Assembly (NCBI GenBank): GCA_022747635.1
Contig: JAKTNV010000407.1
Span: forward strand, 62,001 to 126,000
DNA from: Hetaerina americana
Taxonomy: Eukaryota > Arthropoda > Insecta > Odonata > Calopterygidae
Direction of reading: 5' to 3'
DNA: 64,000 nucleotides
Shown: positions 35,400 through 48,729 of the stretch, in pieces
How the letters are laid out: the number at the start of each line of letters is the position of its first letter
How positions within the stretch are numbered: position 1 is the first letter of the stretch
Made by a program: the position numbers and the translations under genes
The notes under the pieces: model-generated
Told to the model about the DNA's origin: nothing
Seen by the model: only the letters and a program-made list of their open reading frames with translations
Databases searched by the model: none

Positions 35400-36800
35400 G
35401 CAGTTGGCCAACTAGTGCTAACTTCATATGCATTATAATTTTGTTTAGGTAATCAGCGGTTCAGTTAGATTATGGATGGACATAGCTACCATATAGATAT
35501 TTTTTCAACTGCTAACAAAACAAAATCCAGTGACAAACTACATTATCTCAGTCTTTATCTCGGAGTACTTCTTCCCTTCACCCAATCCAAAATTCTTATA
35601 TTGTTCCTGCCCTTTCCTCATTTGACAAACATTCTCCCTTCTATTACAGTTTTTAGCTTCCTATTGCCAGTCAACATGGCTTTGCTCAACTCCTCCTGCC
35701 TCTATATGATTTTTTGGACAAACTTATACCCTTGTCCACAATGTCTAGCACTTCCTGATTTGTTTTCTTTTTGGTCAATTACATTTTCTCTATCCTTTTA
35801 CATACCCTCATTTCAAAAGCCTTCAATCTACTTCTCTAAATGTCCCATACCAAATTTGAACAAGTCTTTTCTTCACATCCTTACTCCACATCCCTGTCAT
35901 TAAGTCCTTCCTTGTTATTGCCTCATTTCCTAGTGCAGGTTTTCTCCTTACCTCATTGCTGCATTGACAATATTGGTACTGAACACAATCGAGATCTTTA
36001 AACACTAGTTTTCGCCCTCCTTTTTTTCTTTTCTTCAAAATTCTAAAATACTTTTTCATTAATTTTGATTCTTATTCCATAGCCATCATATAATTGACAG
36101 CCCTGCCTTAAATCTCTTCCTATCACTGGCCAACATGACCATCTGTTCTTCACTTACAACTTCCAAGTCTGAGATGTATGTAGGTTAATGATTAGCCTCC
36201 TGTTCATTCTATCTTTTCTTTTTTTCCACATTTACTCATTAGTTCATCCCAATTCACTCTATCACATGAGCTTTTGAAATCAAAAAGAGATGGGTACACA
36301 CTGATTGTAATCTAAATTTTCTTGATTAGTGTTCTCATTGCTTCAAAAGCATTCAGCATGCCTCTCCTATTCTTGAACCTAGACTAAAAATCCCCTTAGT
36401 AATTATTTGCCCGAATCTATCTTTTTATCGACAATACAAAGTGCCACTTTAGATGTGCCGTATTTCAAACATATTGTTCAGTGGTTTCCACATGATGTGA
36501 CCTTTACCTTATTTGGAAAAGAACTAAAACTTATCACATAACGTTTTCCTGACAGATTCCTTCCTCAGAGCTACTATGAATCAGTCCATATACTCTTCCT
36601 CTCATATTTACCAAAACATTTTGGTAATTCTGCAAACATATTGTCTACCCATAACGCCTTATTTAACTTAATCTGCTATTAAGCCCTTTTTATGTCATCA
36701 TTGGATATTACTGGACCTAAGGCATCTTCCTCACTGTCATCTTACTTTTCTATGCTTAAGCTTGGTGACCTTAGTTCTTAACCATTCAGTTCTTTGTATA
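35400..36800 (-). mobile_element. Non-LTR retrotransposon (LINE) pol remnant in gene C
   Basis: Minus-strand frames carry reverse-transcriptase fragments from 5' to 3': RGMLNAFEAMRTLIKKI, then SSCDRVNWDEL (the A/YxDD-proximal AFDRVNW block of RTE/R4-like elements), then MVMLASDRKRFKAG, then AITRKDLMTGMWSKDVKKRL. Many stops and frameshifts are present. It lies in the intron upstream of the acidic exon, as in D and, shortened, in A2. Opposite-strand ORFs here are artefacts of this element. Confidence 0.7.
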
Positions 36801-36839
36801 TTCCTTCCAAGTTTCTTGGATATTTGAGCACTTGCTTGG

Positions 36840-38600
36840 ATATGTGAAGATGCCTTAATCCTTACAAAACTCACTCACAGGTCGACCGTGGAATCTCTTG
36901 TGACATTTATACTGTGACTGGTACTTAGTAAAAAGGTAAGGGGAGTGCCCAGAGGCTCTTGCATAATAACACCTTGGAGGACATATTCAAGTCAGACAAG
37001 GAAGTGCAAAAAGCAGTAGTCAGTTGGCTTTATGATGTGGCATGAGAAAGGTATGACTCAAGTATTATGAAGCTGCTTACAAGGATAAAAAACATGATTG
37101 ATTGTCAAGGCAACTTGAAATCTTCAGGCTTTCTTAAGGTTTAAACAAAGTTGAGAATACATTTCTTTTTCCATAAAAAGCAATGCAAGACCTTACTTTT
37201 TGAAGGGTCTTTGAAAAATGCAGTGAATGTGAATGACTATAGCTCATGCATATGACAATCTAATAATGGATAAACTTGAACATAAGTTCTCTCATCAAAG
37301 TAATACTCAAACGGTACTGTCATGTCTTTTTCTTCTTCTTTTTCACAGTATCTTTCAATTAATCTACATCTGACTCGAATATAAATTTCCTAGCTATCAA
37401 CATTCACACCTAGAAAAATAATTTTAAAAGTCTGAACGAAACTTACCAACTATCAACAATAAATTTATTTCAACTGTGGCGAACCATGACATACAATATC
37501 CTTCATCCCCTTCTCCCTCTGTCTGTGGCTTTTGTTTCTACAAGAACACTTCTCCCCAATAAAAATCCACGGACCAGCTACTTCACTGTGTCAGAAAAAG
37601 TGGGAAACCTAAAAAACTGCTGAAGAGTAACATTCTCAAACCTTCATCCCAATAAACTCCTCTTTTTGAACCAAACTGCCTGAAAAGCCCTTACCTTATC
37701 ATCACTTCTTTATCCAAATACCATAAAATTAAACAATGTGTGAACTTAGCCTTTACTGTACCTTCTGCCCTGCCTAGTACATCAGTCAATGAAACACCAC
37801 CTTTTCCCTCTTCATCATAACCAATACTATTCTACCAAAACCATCATGATCTTTAACTATCCCATCCTTAATCACCCTGCCTCTCAATACCAATCTTTTG
37901 ATGACCACTTCTCTGTTAGGGTGATTGGAAACCTTTCAAAACCTGCAAGTAGCAGATAGGTAAGAAATGAGAGATGGTGCATATCTGAGTGCTCCTGTCA
38001 TTGAAGGCATTCCAGCCTAACGAAGCCTACTGAATGCAACCTGGCTACAAATAATAAATTCTTGTCAGGGAAAGAACAAATATGATTTGTACATAGAGAT
38101 ACTAAAAAGAATAAAGAGAAGGATAAACTAAGTTATCCCAGTAAACACCAAGAATTTGAAGTTGTATCAGAACATTTTACCAAGCCCTCTCAGCTGCAGA
38201 GTAACAGAACACCTTATTTAATACAGCATCTTTACAATTCTGACATATCTCCTTACTTTGCACAAGCTATCTATTTCCTTTTCTTAAAATTAAATCCTGC
38301 CACAATTTTCACACAAATCTAATACATGCCATGGTACATAATAGCCATTATCTATCTTAACACTTTAATTTGCTATGGAATCCTGGGCATACCTTATCTC
38401 CTCTTAAAACAGTGACAAATCACTATATTCACCTATTTGAATACACCACCAATATCATGAGCAGTAATTCAATGCTTTTGCCTTTTTCATTGGAGAGGAA
38501 TTAAAATAAAACTGTATGGCCAAAAACATAAGTCAGAAAGACTAATATTGTTAAATTAATTAAATAGCATAACATTTACAGCATAAAAAGTAAACATCTG
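36840..38600. other. Paralogous intron sequence, no gene
   Basis: 36840-37300 resembles 380-650, and 37310-38500 resembles 648-1750 and 12865-13960. This marks the shared ancestry of the C and A introns. No coding sequence is seen. Confidence 0.6.
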
Positions 38601-38685
38601 TTCCTCTCATGGTTATCATGATTTGAAAAATTAAGAATTTGTCATTATGACACAAACGCTCTTATTTTTCCCTAACCTTAATAGA

Positions 38686-38745
38686 AGTCCTTTCCTGAAC
38701 TTGAACATTGAGGTCCACTTCCTTCTTTTATCAGGAATCATTCAA
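38686..38745 (-). pseudogene. Half copy of the gene C 38-residue spacer exon
   Basis: Minus strand GAAGTGGACCTCAATGTTCA to GACTTCTATTAAG matches the 3' half of exon 39403-39290 up to its donor (GTTAGG). The 5' half is replaced. A tandem duplicate within the intron. Confidence 0.6.
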
Positions 38746-40089
38746 TATTGTATGTTTTGAACATATGACCCTATAACTTTAACTATATAAGGATTAAATG
38801 CTAGTCATTTTCTTGGCAATTTGCATGTTTACCCAAGATTAAATGAAAAACTACCATTGGTCCAATGTTTACATCAATGAAATATTTCCACATAAAAGTC
38901 CATCTATTTAAAATGAATACATTAATGAATCTAACAGAGTAGTAAACATACCAAAATACAGAGGAATTACTTTGGCAATGTTTTGGAAATAATTGTTTCC
39001 ATAACTATTTATGTATACAAAGCATAAAAAATGAATGCTAAGATATAATGAAGAAAAACACCAAAATTGTAATTTGAATAAAACCCGTCAAAGAAAGCCA
39101 GGCTAAGTACTCTTACGCATGCTCTTTAATAAACAAATCAGTATTCAATTTCTCCCTACGTACACATCTTATGTATACAATATTCACAATTTTTAAGTCA
39201 TTTCCCGTATTTGCCATTTGGTCATTAGACCTTTAGGCATTTCTACATTAGGGATGAAATACTCTTAATTACTCTTAATTTTCCCTTACCTCAACAGAAG
39301 TCTCTTCCTGAATTTGAATATAATGGTTCACTTCATTCTGGCTTGCTGGAATTTCAATATCCTCCGACTTTCCAACATCCATCATCTCTCTTTTCATTGT
39401 GATCTGTACATAATTGTTAAAAATGTTGAAAATAATAAAATAATATGACTAGCAACATAAATTAATGTAGAGCACAAAATCAACAATTTTTATTGAATGA
39501 AAATGATTGTGATAATTGCAATTTGAAATTAAACAACAGGGCTTTTGTCCTAATATCTTATGCTTATGGCATAAAATATTTTCATTTTAATCCGAGAGAA
39601 GATCATTTGTATTTACATATAGTGGGGCTAGGTATCACAGCAAAACCAATTAATAATCTAAAAAATCTAAAATACAGAAAGACATTACATTTGCTAATTT
39701 CAACATTTAAGGATAAGAAGTTTTGAGCAGATACTACCTTAAAAAATGAATTGTATCAGATTATCATTTGATATATATGAAGTGAAAATTTAAATCTCAG
39801 ACGTTCTCCAATGACTGAATGAGAATTATTCAAAATTGTGGAATCATACAAAACTATAATTGTTAAACAATTGAAACCAAATATTTATATAAATAAGAAA
39901 AGATGCTAGTCATTCTCTGGAAAAATTTGTTTCCAAAATGAACTGAAAAACTAAAGGATGGAAAATTTAAGGAAAGAATTAAAGAACACCAAACATGTGT
40001 AAAAAATAAAAGCTTAACATTTCTCTTTGCAAAGAAACTCATCAAAAGTGCCCACTGAAATTACTTTGACTTAAATTATTTATTTTGAC

Positions 40090-40215
40090 TTTAAATGTCA
40101 AAGGCTTGATGATTTGAGAAGTTGGAGATTTTGAAATTCATCTGTTGCAAAGATGTAATTGCCAATGAAATTTTGTATCCCTCCAACTCCCCACTCCTAG
40201 GCCTACCACTCTTCC
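40090..40215 (+). mobile_element. Penelope-like element fragment
   Basis: Matches the C-terminal coding end in the palindrome at 62760-62870 (AAGGCTTGATGATTTGAGAA, then NEILYPSNSPLLGLPLF). About 125 bp, lying in an intron of gene C. Confidence 0.65.
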
Positions 40216-41788
40216 AAGTCAAAGGTCGACAGAAGCATGTGGAATTGCAAACTCAATTATTTAATTTGATAATAAAACAAGATGGATTGGTAAGACATAA
40301 GCTCTCTTTGATGCACCAATGCCACTATGATGAACAATATGATGAATAAATTATTAGCAGAATCCTCATAAATTGCCTGTTTTGTTCTATAAAATGTCTA
40401 GCCTATATATTAGCATGGGTAGATAACATTCATATCTTTAAAAAAATATTATAAAATGTAAGAAGCTTAAATTGTGTTGTAACAAAAATATTAAAAACCG
40501 TTTAAAAAATTAAAAACAAGTGCTTTCCGACTTTGCCATTACTTATTAGAGAAGATCTCAATGGGAAAATACTAATCAATATGAATAAATAAAACATAAA
40601 AAAAAGATTTATCAATTTTCCAACGTCCACTTTACACCTTTTTGGCACCTGCATTAATTTTTAATCCTTGCGCAACTATGATGCCTATATACAATTAAGC
40701 TGCACAATTGCTAAAAAGTAATTATAGATGTAACTCCGATTCAAATTACAAATTATGTTGAAAGCGCTGATTAAAAATTACATAATTGCACATTTTACTT
40801 AATAATTCTTGGAGTTTATTCATGAGGAGGAAATTTCTTCAAGAAAATGGGGTTCTACTGGCTTTTGAACAAGAAGTCATTACTACAATATATTATTTTC
40901 ACACGAGATTATATTTCACATTGGTACATACGTAAATTCATTATCTTTTTTGGTTTTTTTTTACAATTTATGAAACGTAATTGCCTTTTTTTATGAACTA
41001 TTTTCACGAATTTTTGAAAAAAAGGCAGTCTAAGTACTCTCACACATGCTCTTCTAATTAATCAAGTATTCAATTATTTCTCACGAACATCGTTAATGCG
41101 AACAATATTCACAACTTTTAAGTCGATGCCCGTATTTGCCATTTGGTTATTAGCCATTTAGGCATTTGTACACTTGGGATGAAATCTATTTAATATAAAC
41201 ACGTTTATTAAACAATATGACTAAATTCGTAACGAATATTGTTATCACGGACAATATAAAATTAAAACATAACTTGGAGACAACTCACCTGTTCGCGGCA
41301 AATATTTCCCTCTTCCTGTTTGTATTCCGTTTGCCTCTCCAACGTAAGATTGTTTTCGTAGCATTGCTGCTTAAACATATAGAAATCGGTCAGTATTTTA
41401 AAGCACTGATAGCAAATAAACCACGGGTGGCTTCTATCCTCCACTACCTACGAAAAAAAGATTATCAAGCTAATAAACCCCACACATCTTCTCTCAAAAG
41501 GACTCTTATTATTAACATAGTGATGCAAAGGCTTTTTATTGACCAAAAATAGGGAAATACCGACAAATTTGTGGTAAAATTACCATAAAAGCGTCATGGT
41601 GAAAACGTAAACATTCATGGCTAGCTTACTTTCAATTCCAATAACTCTTCTATTGCTTCCCGTACCAACTGCTCAGCATCGTCGTTTTCACTAAAAATAT
41701 TTGTCAACCGACCACCACGGCCAAGACATAATCTACACTTTAAACTTTCTTGTCGAGATATCTTCGTAGCACTTAAAAACGGCAACAT

Positions 41789-43855
41789 TAAAAACTCGTA
41801 AGCAATAGATTCCAAGATGGCCGACTACATATCGATGGGTCGTTCGTTCTGAATCGATTACTAAGTGCGAGTTGTAGAGTCGATCTGGTTATATTTTGGC
41901 TCCAAGTGATCACCAAATTCAAATAAATTTCCGCATCTTATAATTATTTAATCTCTCACTTAATTGAGTGTAATCATTCTTATCAACAAATAAAACTCTT
42001 CAAATAGCAAGAGTTTAAAATAGTATATGGTTACCTAAAAAGGACAATTTAAAAATAATATTACAATTCCGTAGTATTAGAGTTAACCTTATTTATTATT
42101 TATACGTTAACCCCCAAGTTTAATCCTTTTAAAGCGATGTTGTGATAAGCTGAGTTTTCGGATAAAACATTTTTCAGAAAGGGTCACTATTCAGAGTGAA
42201 AAAAATATTCATGAAATCATTTATGGCATAAGTTACCTTTTTAATGTGTGAATAAACCAAGCACAAATTACTTAATACGTCATTTTTTTGAGTTAATAAA
42301 TTTTAACATCGGAAGTTGAAACAAAACCATGGCATTGAATCTTAAACATACAGCGACTGTTAGACAGAAGACAAATGATTTGAAATAATTATAAAAGTAA
42401 TGTTTGAATTGCTCTTTTATTTGTTTTTAATTAGACCATTTAAATTGATAGTTATTTTACTAAGTATTTGCTGATATTCTTCTGCTCAGTAATTTTCAAA
42501 ATAAATGACGTTTGTAATGTGAAATGATTAAATCCGGGTGTTCGTTTATTATAAAGAGGCAAGTCCAAAATCATGTGTTAATTACTACTCATACCTTTTT
42601 AGCAAAAGCTACAATATTAATATTTAGATTTTTCTTGATCTGTTTACTCCAGAAAAAACTTGCTGTAAATCAAACTTTTAATGGCAGTTCTGTGTTAATA
42701 TTAAAATAAAATTCCGTTTATTTTGAATGAATAGTGAATTAACGATTTCATGCATCATTAAAATTCAATAATGATCCATCCTTTGGATTTCTCCCAAACA
42801 ATCCCCAAACTCCTCCCTTATTTGCCCATTTTTATCCGTTTTCAGTCATGTCTGCTTAACCTCCTACATTTTTCTCCACACACATAATACATAAGGCTCC
42901 AATGAACGCCTATTATACATTTAAGAGGACAGGTGACAATAGAAGAGACGGCATGCCATAGTCATACTCCTAAAGCTGCTCATACTGACTCTTCTTTCCC
43001 CATGCGCCCCTGATAGCAGTTTCAGACATGGACAGTATGTGGAATAGCTTCCTTTCCTATCTGTGATGTATCCCTTAGATACTATTCCCACCCATATTTG
43101 TATAATCAAAACTAGTTGTTCGTTATTATGGTAGTTCAAACGATCAGACTTTTCCATTAGCTCAAGATAATAATAGTATTATGGCTCTATGATATAATCC
43201 CTAAGATACTCGGCCTCCCAGATTTTCCTAGGCCCATTTATAACTATTTGAGCAGTTCAACAAATTCTATCGAATAATTATTTTGACGAGTATTCTTAAA
43301 GAAGCCTAGTGAAAAAGTGGTACAGTAGAACTTATAATTTAATTTCATTACTCTAGAATTACGACGGCTGATGGATACCTTTATTTTTGCTTAATCTTGA
43401 ATGTTTGCCTCGTAAACAATGGTTATTGTAAACCTTTTAACACGGATCTTGAAATGAAAGAACGGAACAGCAATGTTTTCATTCATTTATTTATTTGCCA
43501 ATTCTATGATTTCATTGATACTACAAAAGATCAAAAATATCTTAGGAAAGGCGGATTCCGATTTTCCAAGACTCCGCATTGAATGAAATCTGAGTAATCG
43601 CGAGAAAGGTTTTCATATGTGTGATCTGGAATAAGATCCTCTCTTTTTACACCAGCCCATTCCTTTTGCATTCAAACAACTTCCTAACAAATGAAGAACG
43701 AAATGCAAGTGGCCAGCAGACGAGCTACGTATTTTATATGTTATTGCAATATTTAAAACTTTAAATGCTGCGTGAAGTAATGTGTGAAAAACGGCCGTGT
43801 ACTTCTATAGTTGGTTTTTAGTTCAATTCTTCTGTAGACTTGTAAACGATCAGAA
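41789..43855. promoter_or_regulatory. Divergent region between genes C and E
   Basis: 2.07 kb lie between the C start and the decayed E start, AT-rich, without coding potential. Its right part (from about 43680) resembles the B-side promoter (AAATGAAGAACGAAATGCAAG). Inferred to be the remains of the same bidirectional region as in pairs A/B. Confidence 0.4.
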
Positions 43856-45334
43856 TATCCGCTAAAGCCGTATTTTAACTATGCAGATGGTGTTTAAACA
43901 GTCGTGAAGTTTTTATCGATGTTTCGGCGAGAAGACTAATTTACACTTCATGCTAGAAAAGAAAATAGAGGATTTAATAGATGTTAAAGTAAGTTCAAAA
44001 GAATATTTTCCTAGCTCTTTAAATTATGTGTTTAGGATATTTCCCAGATCTGTCGAAAGAATGAACAGAACATTCACCAAGTAATTAGTTTTTTCGTTTT
44101 CCACTTTATATTAAAGAATGCCTATCATACTTCATCGCATAATAAACATGTATTAAAGGGTAGATTTTTTAATTTACCAAATTAGTAGATTACATTGAAA
44201 TAGCCCCAAATATTAGGATCGGATTAAGATCATTTATTTCCATTTCAATCCATAGCATCACAACTCAATTGAGTATAACAAAAGAAAAACGAAATGCAAA
44301 TGCCCTGCTATAACGTTGTTTACTTAATTCTTTCGGCTGTGTTAATAACTTTTAATACACGTTCAATACATTTTGACAAATGGCATTATTTCTCTGACGT
44401 TAGATTGTCCAGTAAATCATTCGGCGTATCATTGATCAACAGTCGCGGTCGGTTGATCAATGTTTTCGGCTAGAATACTAAATTCCAAATAAATTTGGAA
44501 AATACGATAGAGGATTATTAGATGCCAAAGTAAGTTCAGTTGTCTTGCTAAGTGTTTTAAAAATTTTGTTCGTTAGATATCTTAAATGAATTGGTATTTG
44601 GTTTATATATTCCGTACACTGTTGTCTAAATGTATGTATAAGTATAGGCGAGAGGAGTTACGTGCATTCTGGTGTTAATACATGTTAATGGCATAGTCTA
44701 TTAGGTTGTGTCCATATCCTCACAACATATCTCCACAATGGTTCCTTTTTTCTAAAAATGATTAACCTCTGTTTATTATTTAACCAATTACATAGTCTGC
44801 TGTTGTATTTCTTTGGCAAGATTAATAAAATGCATCAGATTTCTATTTTGGTGTCCTTACCAAAACTTACATTTAAATTGTAGTCCACCATGCAGTTATA
44901 TGTAATCTCTTTTATGAATAGTTGATGTCAGCAATTTAATTGCCTTTGGGTAAAATTGTTAGTTTTTTCCTAAATGAGTGAGTCCCACATGATTCTCATT
45001 AGAAATATATGAAAGAGTTTTGCCATACGGATTTATTGAACTGATAGTCTAATTTATAAATTTTGACTGTAGGATGTTAATGAATTATGGCATTTTAATG
45101 CTTTGCAATACATTCCTGGTGAATTCGAGAAAGAGTATTCTGACAACTTGATTGACAGTGATGCTATTGACGAGAGGGCTGTGGCATCCCAGATGACATG
45201 ATCATTGTCAAAGAGGAGGTTGACATTGCCATTAGATGACCTACTTCTCCAGTAGTGGATATTCATTCATCAATTGTTGCATCAATAGAGGAAGATAGCG
45301 GTCATTGGTCAGACAATGAAGAGGCAGATAATAT
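43856..45334 (+). pseudogene. B-type ZAD gene E, decayed
   Basis: ZAD half 1 at 43856-43988 has lost its ATG (ATCCGC where B has ATGTGC) and has indels, but keeps TTTAAACAGTCG and a GTAAGT donor. A second copy of promoter plus ZAD half 1 follows at 44275-44528 (CAGTCGCGGTCGGTTGATCA), also frameshifted. ZAD half 2 is not found. A spacer exon at 45074-45334 opens DVNELWHFNALQYIPGEF, continues through a frameshift to DDMIIVKEEVD, then a stop, and ends EEDSGHWSDNEEADNM before GTAACT. No acidic or finger exon follows. Confidence 0.7.
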
Positions 45335-45927
45335 GGTAACTGATCATACATATTCCAGCATAAAAAAATGCACACTCTTGTGGAAAATAAATTTATTATT
45401 AAATGCACTTGCACAAATTGATTCAATTATTCACCCCCTCTCCCTTCCAAGTACTCTTTCCCTGAAATATAATTGGAGCAGCATGCCAATGACATTAGGC
45501 AAATGACTATCAGTCTGCATTACTGTACAGTGTACCAATTTCTCACTTACTTTTTAGACTTAATAGCCTCTGACAGCCTTTTTACAATTCTTTTCACACT
45601 ATTTTCATTTGTGTTAATTTATTATTTAATTCTTAATGCTTAGCTCTACTTAAATCTCAGTATTAATTATCAAACTAATGCCTATCTGATTCACCTGGTA
45701 TTTTTCATGCATACCTATTTCTTTTAGTGTCAAAACATGGAGAAAGTAATGACTAATCCTCATCTTTAACCTGCAGAACTCAATTCCTTTCTTCATGCAT
45801 TGATTCTCCGAACTAATCAGCATCTATTCTTTTTCTTACATCTTATTCCAATTTTAATCACTATCATATGTTACAAATGCTGCCCTATTTTCCGGCATGA
45901 ATTCATTATTTATTTTGTCCTGTATAG

Positions 45928-46130
45928 GTGGTAAATCATATTAATTACTTACTGCTTACAGGTATATTAATTGAAATTCCTAAACTAGGATATAACGTAA
46001 TAACTCTATACCAGAGTCATCTATTCAATGTAACTTTAAATAATAATGCCTTGCCTAATGACTGGAAAAAGGCAAACATAACAACAATTTTTAAAAAAAT
46101 CCTGTATGATTGCTTTGTATGTAGACCAGA
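45928..46130 (+). mobile_element. LINE reverse-transcriptase fragment
   Basis: A plus-strand frame holds LFNVTLNNNALPNDWKKANI and TTIFKK, the P-x-DWK-x-A-x-V-x-PIFKK block that precedes the RT domain in Jockey/CR1-type LINEs. No other part is recognised. 45340-45927 to its left shows nothing else. Confidence 0.55.
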
Positions 46131-46559
46131 ATGATAACCAAGGGTGTGAATCATATGTGCACTTCTACCGATAATAATTTATCAGTTGATAGGTCTATGA
46201 TAACTATGCTTTTATTAACATTTTCATTCACCATTTTAATCATCCTTAAATATTATATCACGAATATCAGGAATTCAGGGCTCATTATTTTGTTATGCCC
46301 GGGTCCATCTAAGGCAAAGCCACACAGGTTTTGAAATAAATGATTACAAGTTTGATGACATGTTATTTAGATGGAATATTTATTGACCTTATGCATGTGA
46401 TTCAAAGGAAGAAAATGTAGCAAATGTTGACCTAGAAAATAAGATTAATTACTGGAAAGCCTGGGTTTGAGCAAGGTAGAGGCAGGGGTGTGGGAAGATG
46501 CTTGAATTTACTTTAGGGAGGAAAATCAACCCCTCCATCTACCTCCCCCCCCTTCACCC

Positions 46560-48720
46560 CCAAACAAAATTTTGAAATACAACTTCTTCGAATGGATCAT
46601 ATTTCATTTGTTCTCCTCTTTGATTTCAACCCTATTGTTTTAAGAATCCACTCCACCTGCAAATGCCAGGGCACACTTCTGCCTGTCTATATCACACCTC
46701 TGACTCTCAAGGCATGAGTTCATGCTCCTCAGACCAGCTGAGTTCCATTACGGAGGAGTCCGTGTGCACCAAGTGGCTAGAGTCCAGTGTAGAAGAAGAC
46801 AGGAGCTGCTCCTGACCCAACTTGAGCAAGATGGTGCCAGGGATCAGTTCGTCCTTGGGTGCCATCTCATTATTCCCATTGCATCTTGGCTCCTCAACAT
46901 GAATAACCTCCTACCTGACTGCTGCCTCAGCAGATGATGCTGTTTCACTGCTGGGGATCCTGCCAGCACTACTGGTATGGAGTTGATGAAACAATTCCCA
47001 TCACCTCCAAACTATCCTAACTGACCTCTAGCAATTCCCCATTTCCCCTCTTTTCCTCTGACTTGCCCTGTGTGTCATCAGAGATCTCCTTGGAGTTCAT
47101 TGCCTTTTTGGCTGACTCCTTGATGAAGAGGTGCATGTGGGTATACAGGGAGGAGAGCACATGCCTCAGCTTGTAGTGATGCATCTCAGCTGTGCTGGCC
47201 ATTCCATCCCCTGGCCCTACCTTGGATAAGCCCTTGCTGATTGAGGGTGGTGACCCTGGGGTCTTTTTCAGTACCTCCAGCAAGATCTCCATGCTAGAGC
47301 AGTTGAGACTCATGCTGTTCATCTGGAACTTGCTGTGAAAGGCAATTGGTCGGAAAAGTCATCACTGAACTCACAGAAGGGCAAACCGCTCCTGTTCTTC
47401 AAGGGCACGGGTGGCATGGACAGCAGGGCCGGTGGACCCTCCTCAGAGAGGTGAGAGCAGCCTTTGTCCCTATCCTGACCTTCCTCCATCTCTCCCACTT
47501 GACCCCTGTTGGCCACCTTCCTTGGCTGCGCCACTCCATCCTGGGCATGCACCTTGGGGGGAACCAGCACCCTGGTACCCCTCAAGGTCTTAAGCTTGGC
47601 AAGACAGGCACCAGCTGTCTCTTCTGCATCAAGTGACTCAGTCTGTGGACATGGAGCATGTACCTGGCAGAGCAGATGTGTAAGTCAGATGGGCAAGTCA
47701 TGTACCTCAGCTGGTGCTTATGGAAGTGTAGATTCAACCCCCTTGATGAGGCCACCAGGTGACAGCGTCCGGTGAAAGGGGTGAAGGTGTAGACTATCCC
47801 ATGACCAGCCAGCTTATCCCACTTGGGTCAAGTCTTCTGGTCCATCTGGAGTTGGCTTCTGACAGGGATAAAGGCAGGATCCCTTTTGTGGAACATGCTG
47901 TTGCTGGGGTTTGACGATGTGGGAAAGGTAAAAGAGGGAGAGTTGGCTAGGGAAGTCAGCTCTGGGAGGAGATTGAGGGAGGAGGTGGAGTGCGGGGGAG
48001 GGCAGATGGCCCCAGGCTGCATTTGCGATAAAAGGTGGGGATGACCTCGTCCATCTCCACTGGCCATGAAATAGACTCATTCTTCTCCACCAGGTTATGG
48101 ACCTTTGGAGTGATGGGTGTCAGTTTGATGCTCACTTTGCTCTCATCTTCATCATCTTTGTCTTCCCTACCTCTCCTCACCTTTGTCTCTTCCTCCTCCT
48201 CCTCTTCATCGTCCTCCTTATCTTTCTCTTCTTTCTCTATCTCAATTGTCCAGCTTATGTCTGAAAATGAAGATTTTAGTGATAGTCATGGTGAAAACCT
48301 TAGAGACATGAAGTTAGATGGTTAATCAGGGCTTCCAAGCACAATTGCCATGGTGGGAATACCACGACGTCCGCTGCTGGGACTGGAGGATGCCATCATA
48401 GAGCAAGTCATAGATGACGACTTGTCCAACTGCCCAGAGTAGGATGCCATTAGCTTACTGTTCTCATTAATTTTCCGCTTCAACACTTTGTTCTCCTGGG
48501 CAAGCTACTCATTCTGATGGCATTCCCTTTCTAAATTCTCAGACAAATACTTCACTCTCTCTTGTAGTTTTCTTTTTGTGGCAACCTTCCTCTGGAGTTG
48601 AGCCTCCAGGTCCTCTATTCAGGCTGGCAAAGCTGGATTGCGTGCAAGGGCATTGTTCAAAGCCTCCAATTTCTGTCAATATTTTTCCATTTTCTTCCAG
48701 TGGTTATGCAATTTCACCCT
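46560..48720 (-). pseudogene. GC-rich intronless coding-like block of unknown identity
   Basis: Reading minus from about 48720: a Leu/Glu/Lys coiled-coil stretch (LEALNNALARNPALP, LEAQLQRKVATKRKLQERV, ENKVLKRKINEN, with two stops), a Ser-rich stretch, an acidic run (EEKDKEDDEEEEEE), VSIKLTPITPKVHNLVEKNE, then Pro/Ser-rich frames at 48067-47828, 47585-47319 and 47322-47017 that run into one another by frameshifts. Base composition and lack of introns contrast sharply with the surroundings, as expected for a retrocopy of a cellular gene or a transferred segment. The coiled coil might be a leucine zipper, but no basic region is legible. Plus-strand ORFs here are shadows. Confidence 0.45.
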
Positions 48721-48729
48721 CCATTTTTA

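Larger units (their letters stand above)
32347..41788 (-). pseudogene. ZAD zinc-finger gene C, full layout, probably inactive
   Basis: Exons: 41788-41630 (ZAD half 1, CRLC at residues 18-21), 41447-41289 (ZAD half 2, C-x2-C at residues 65-68), 39403-39290 (38-residue spacer starting ITMKREMMDVG), 34978-34832 (acidic) and 33548-32347 (C2H2). The ATG at 41788 is chosen because an in-frame TAG lies just upstream. The ZAD keeps all four cysteines and has a longer N-terminus than A/B. The acidic exon is 147 nt, not the 124 nt of A2 and D: an AAAT-type microsatellite has grown inside it, adding stops and breaking the frame. With the finger-exon frameshift this makes a full-length product unlikely, although the N-terminal half is intact. 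Confidence 0.75.

Noticed and set aside
35472..35903. 143-aa plus-strand ORF
   Set aside because: It is antisense to a LINE remnant whose minus strand shows reverse-transcriptase motifs.
41789..41815. Gene C starting at 41815
   Set aside because: That codon is TTG and an in-frame stop lies just upstream; the first ATG in frame is at 41788.
45928..46334. Host gene with two plus ORFs
   Set aside because: The first ORF carries a LINE reverse-transcriptase motif and the second has no recognisable content.
47346..48325. Several plus-strand ORFs of 60-96 aa
   Set aside because: They lie opposite the coherent minus-strand coding-like frames in GC-rich DNA, where stop-free shadows are expected.
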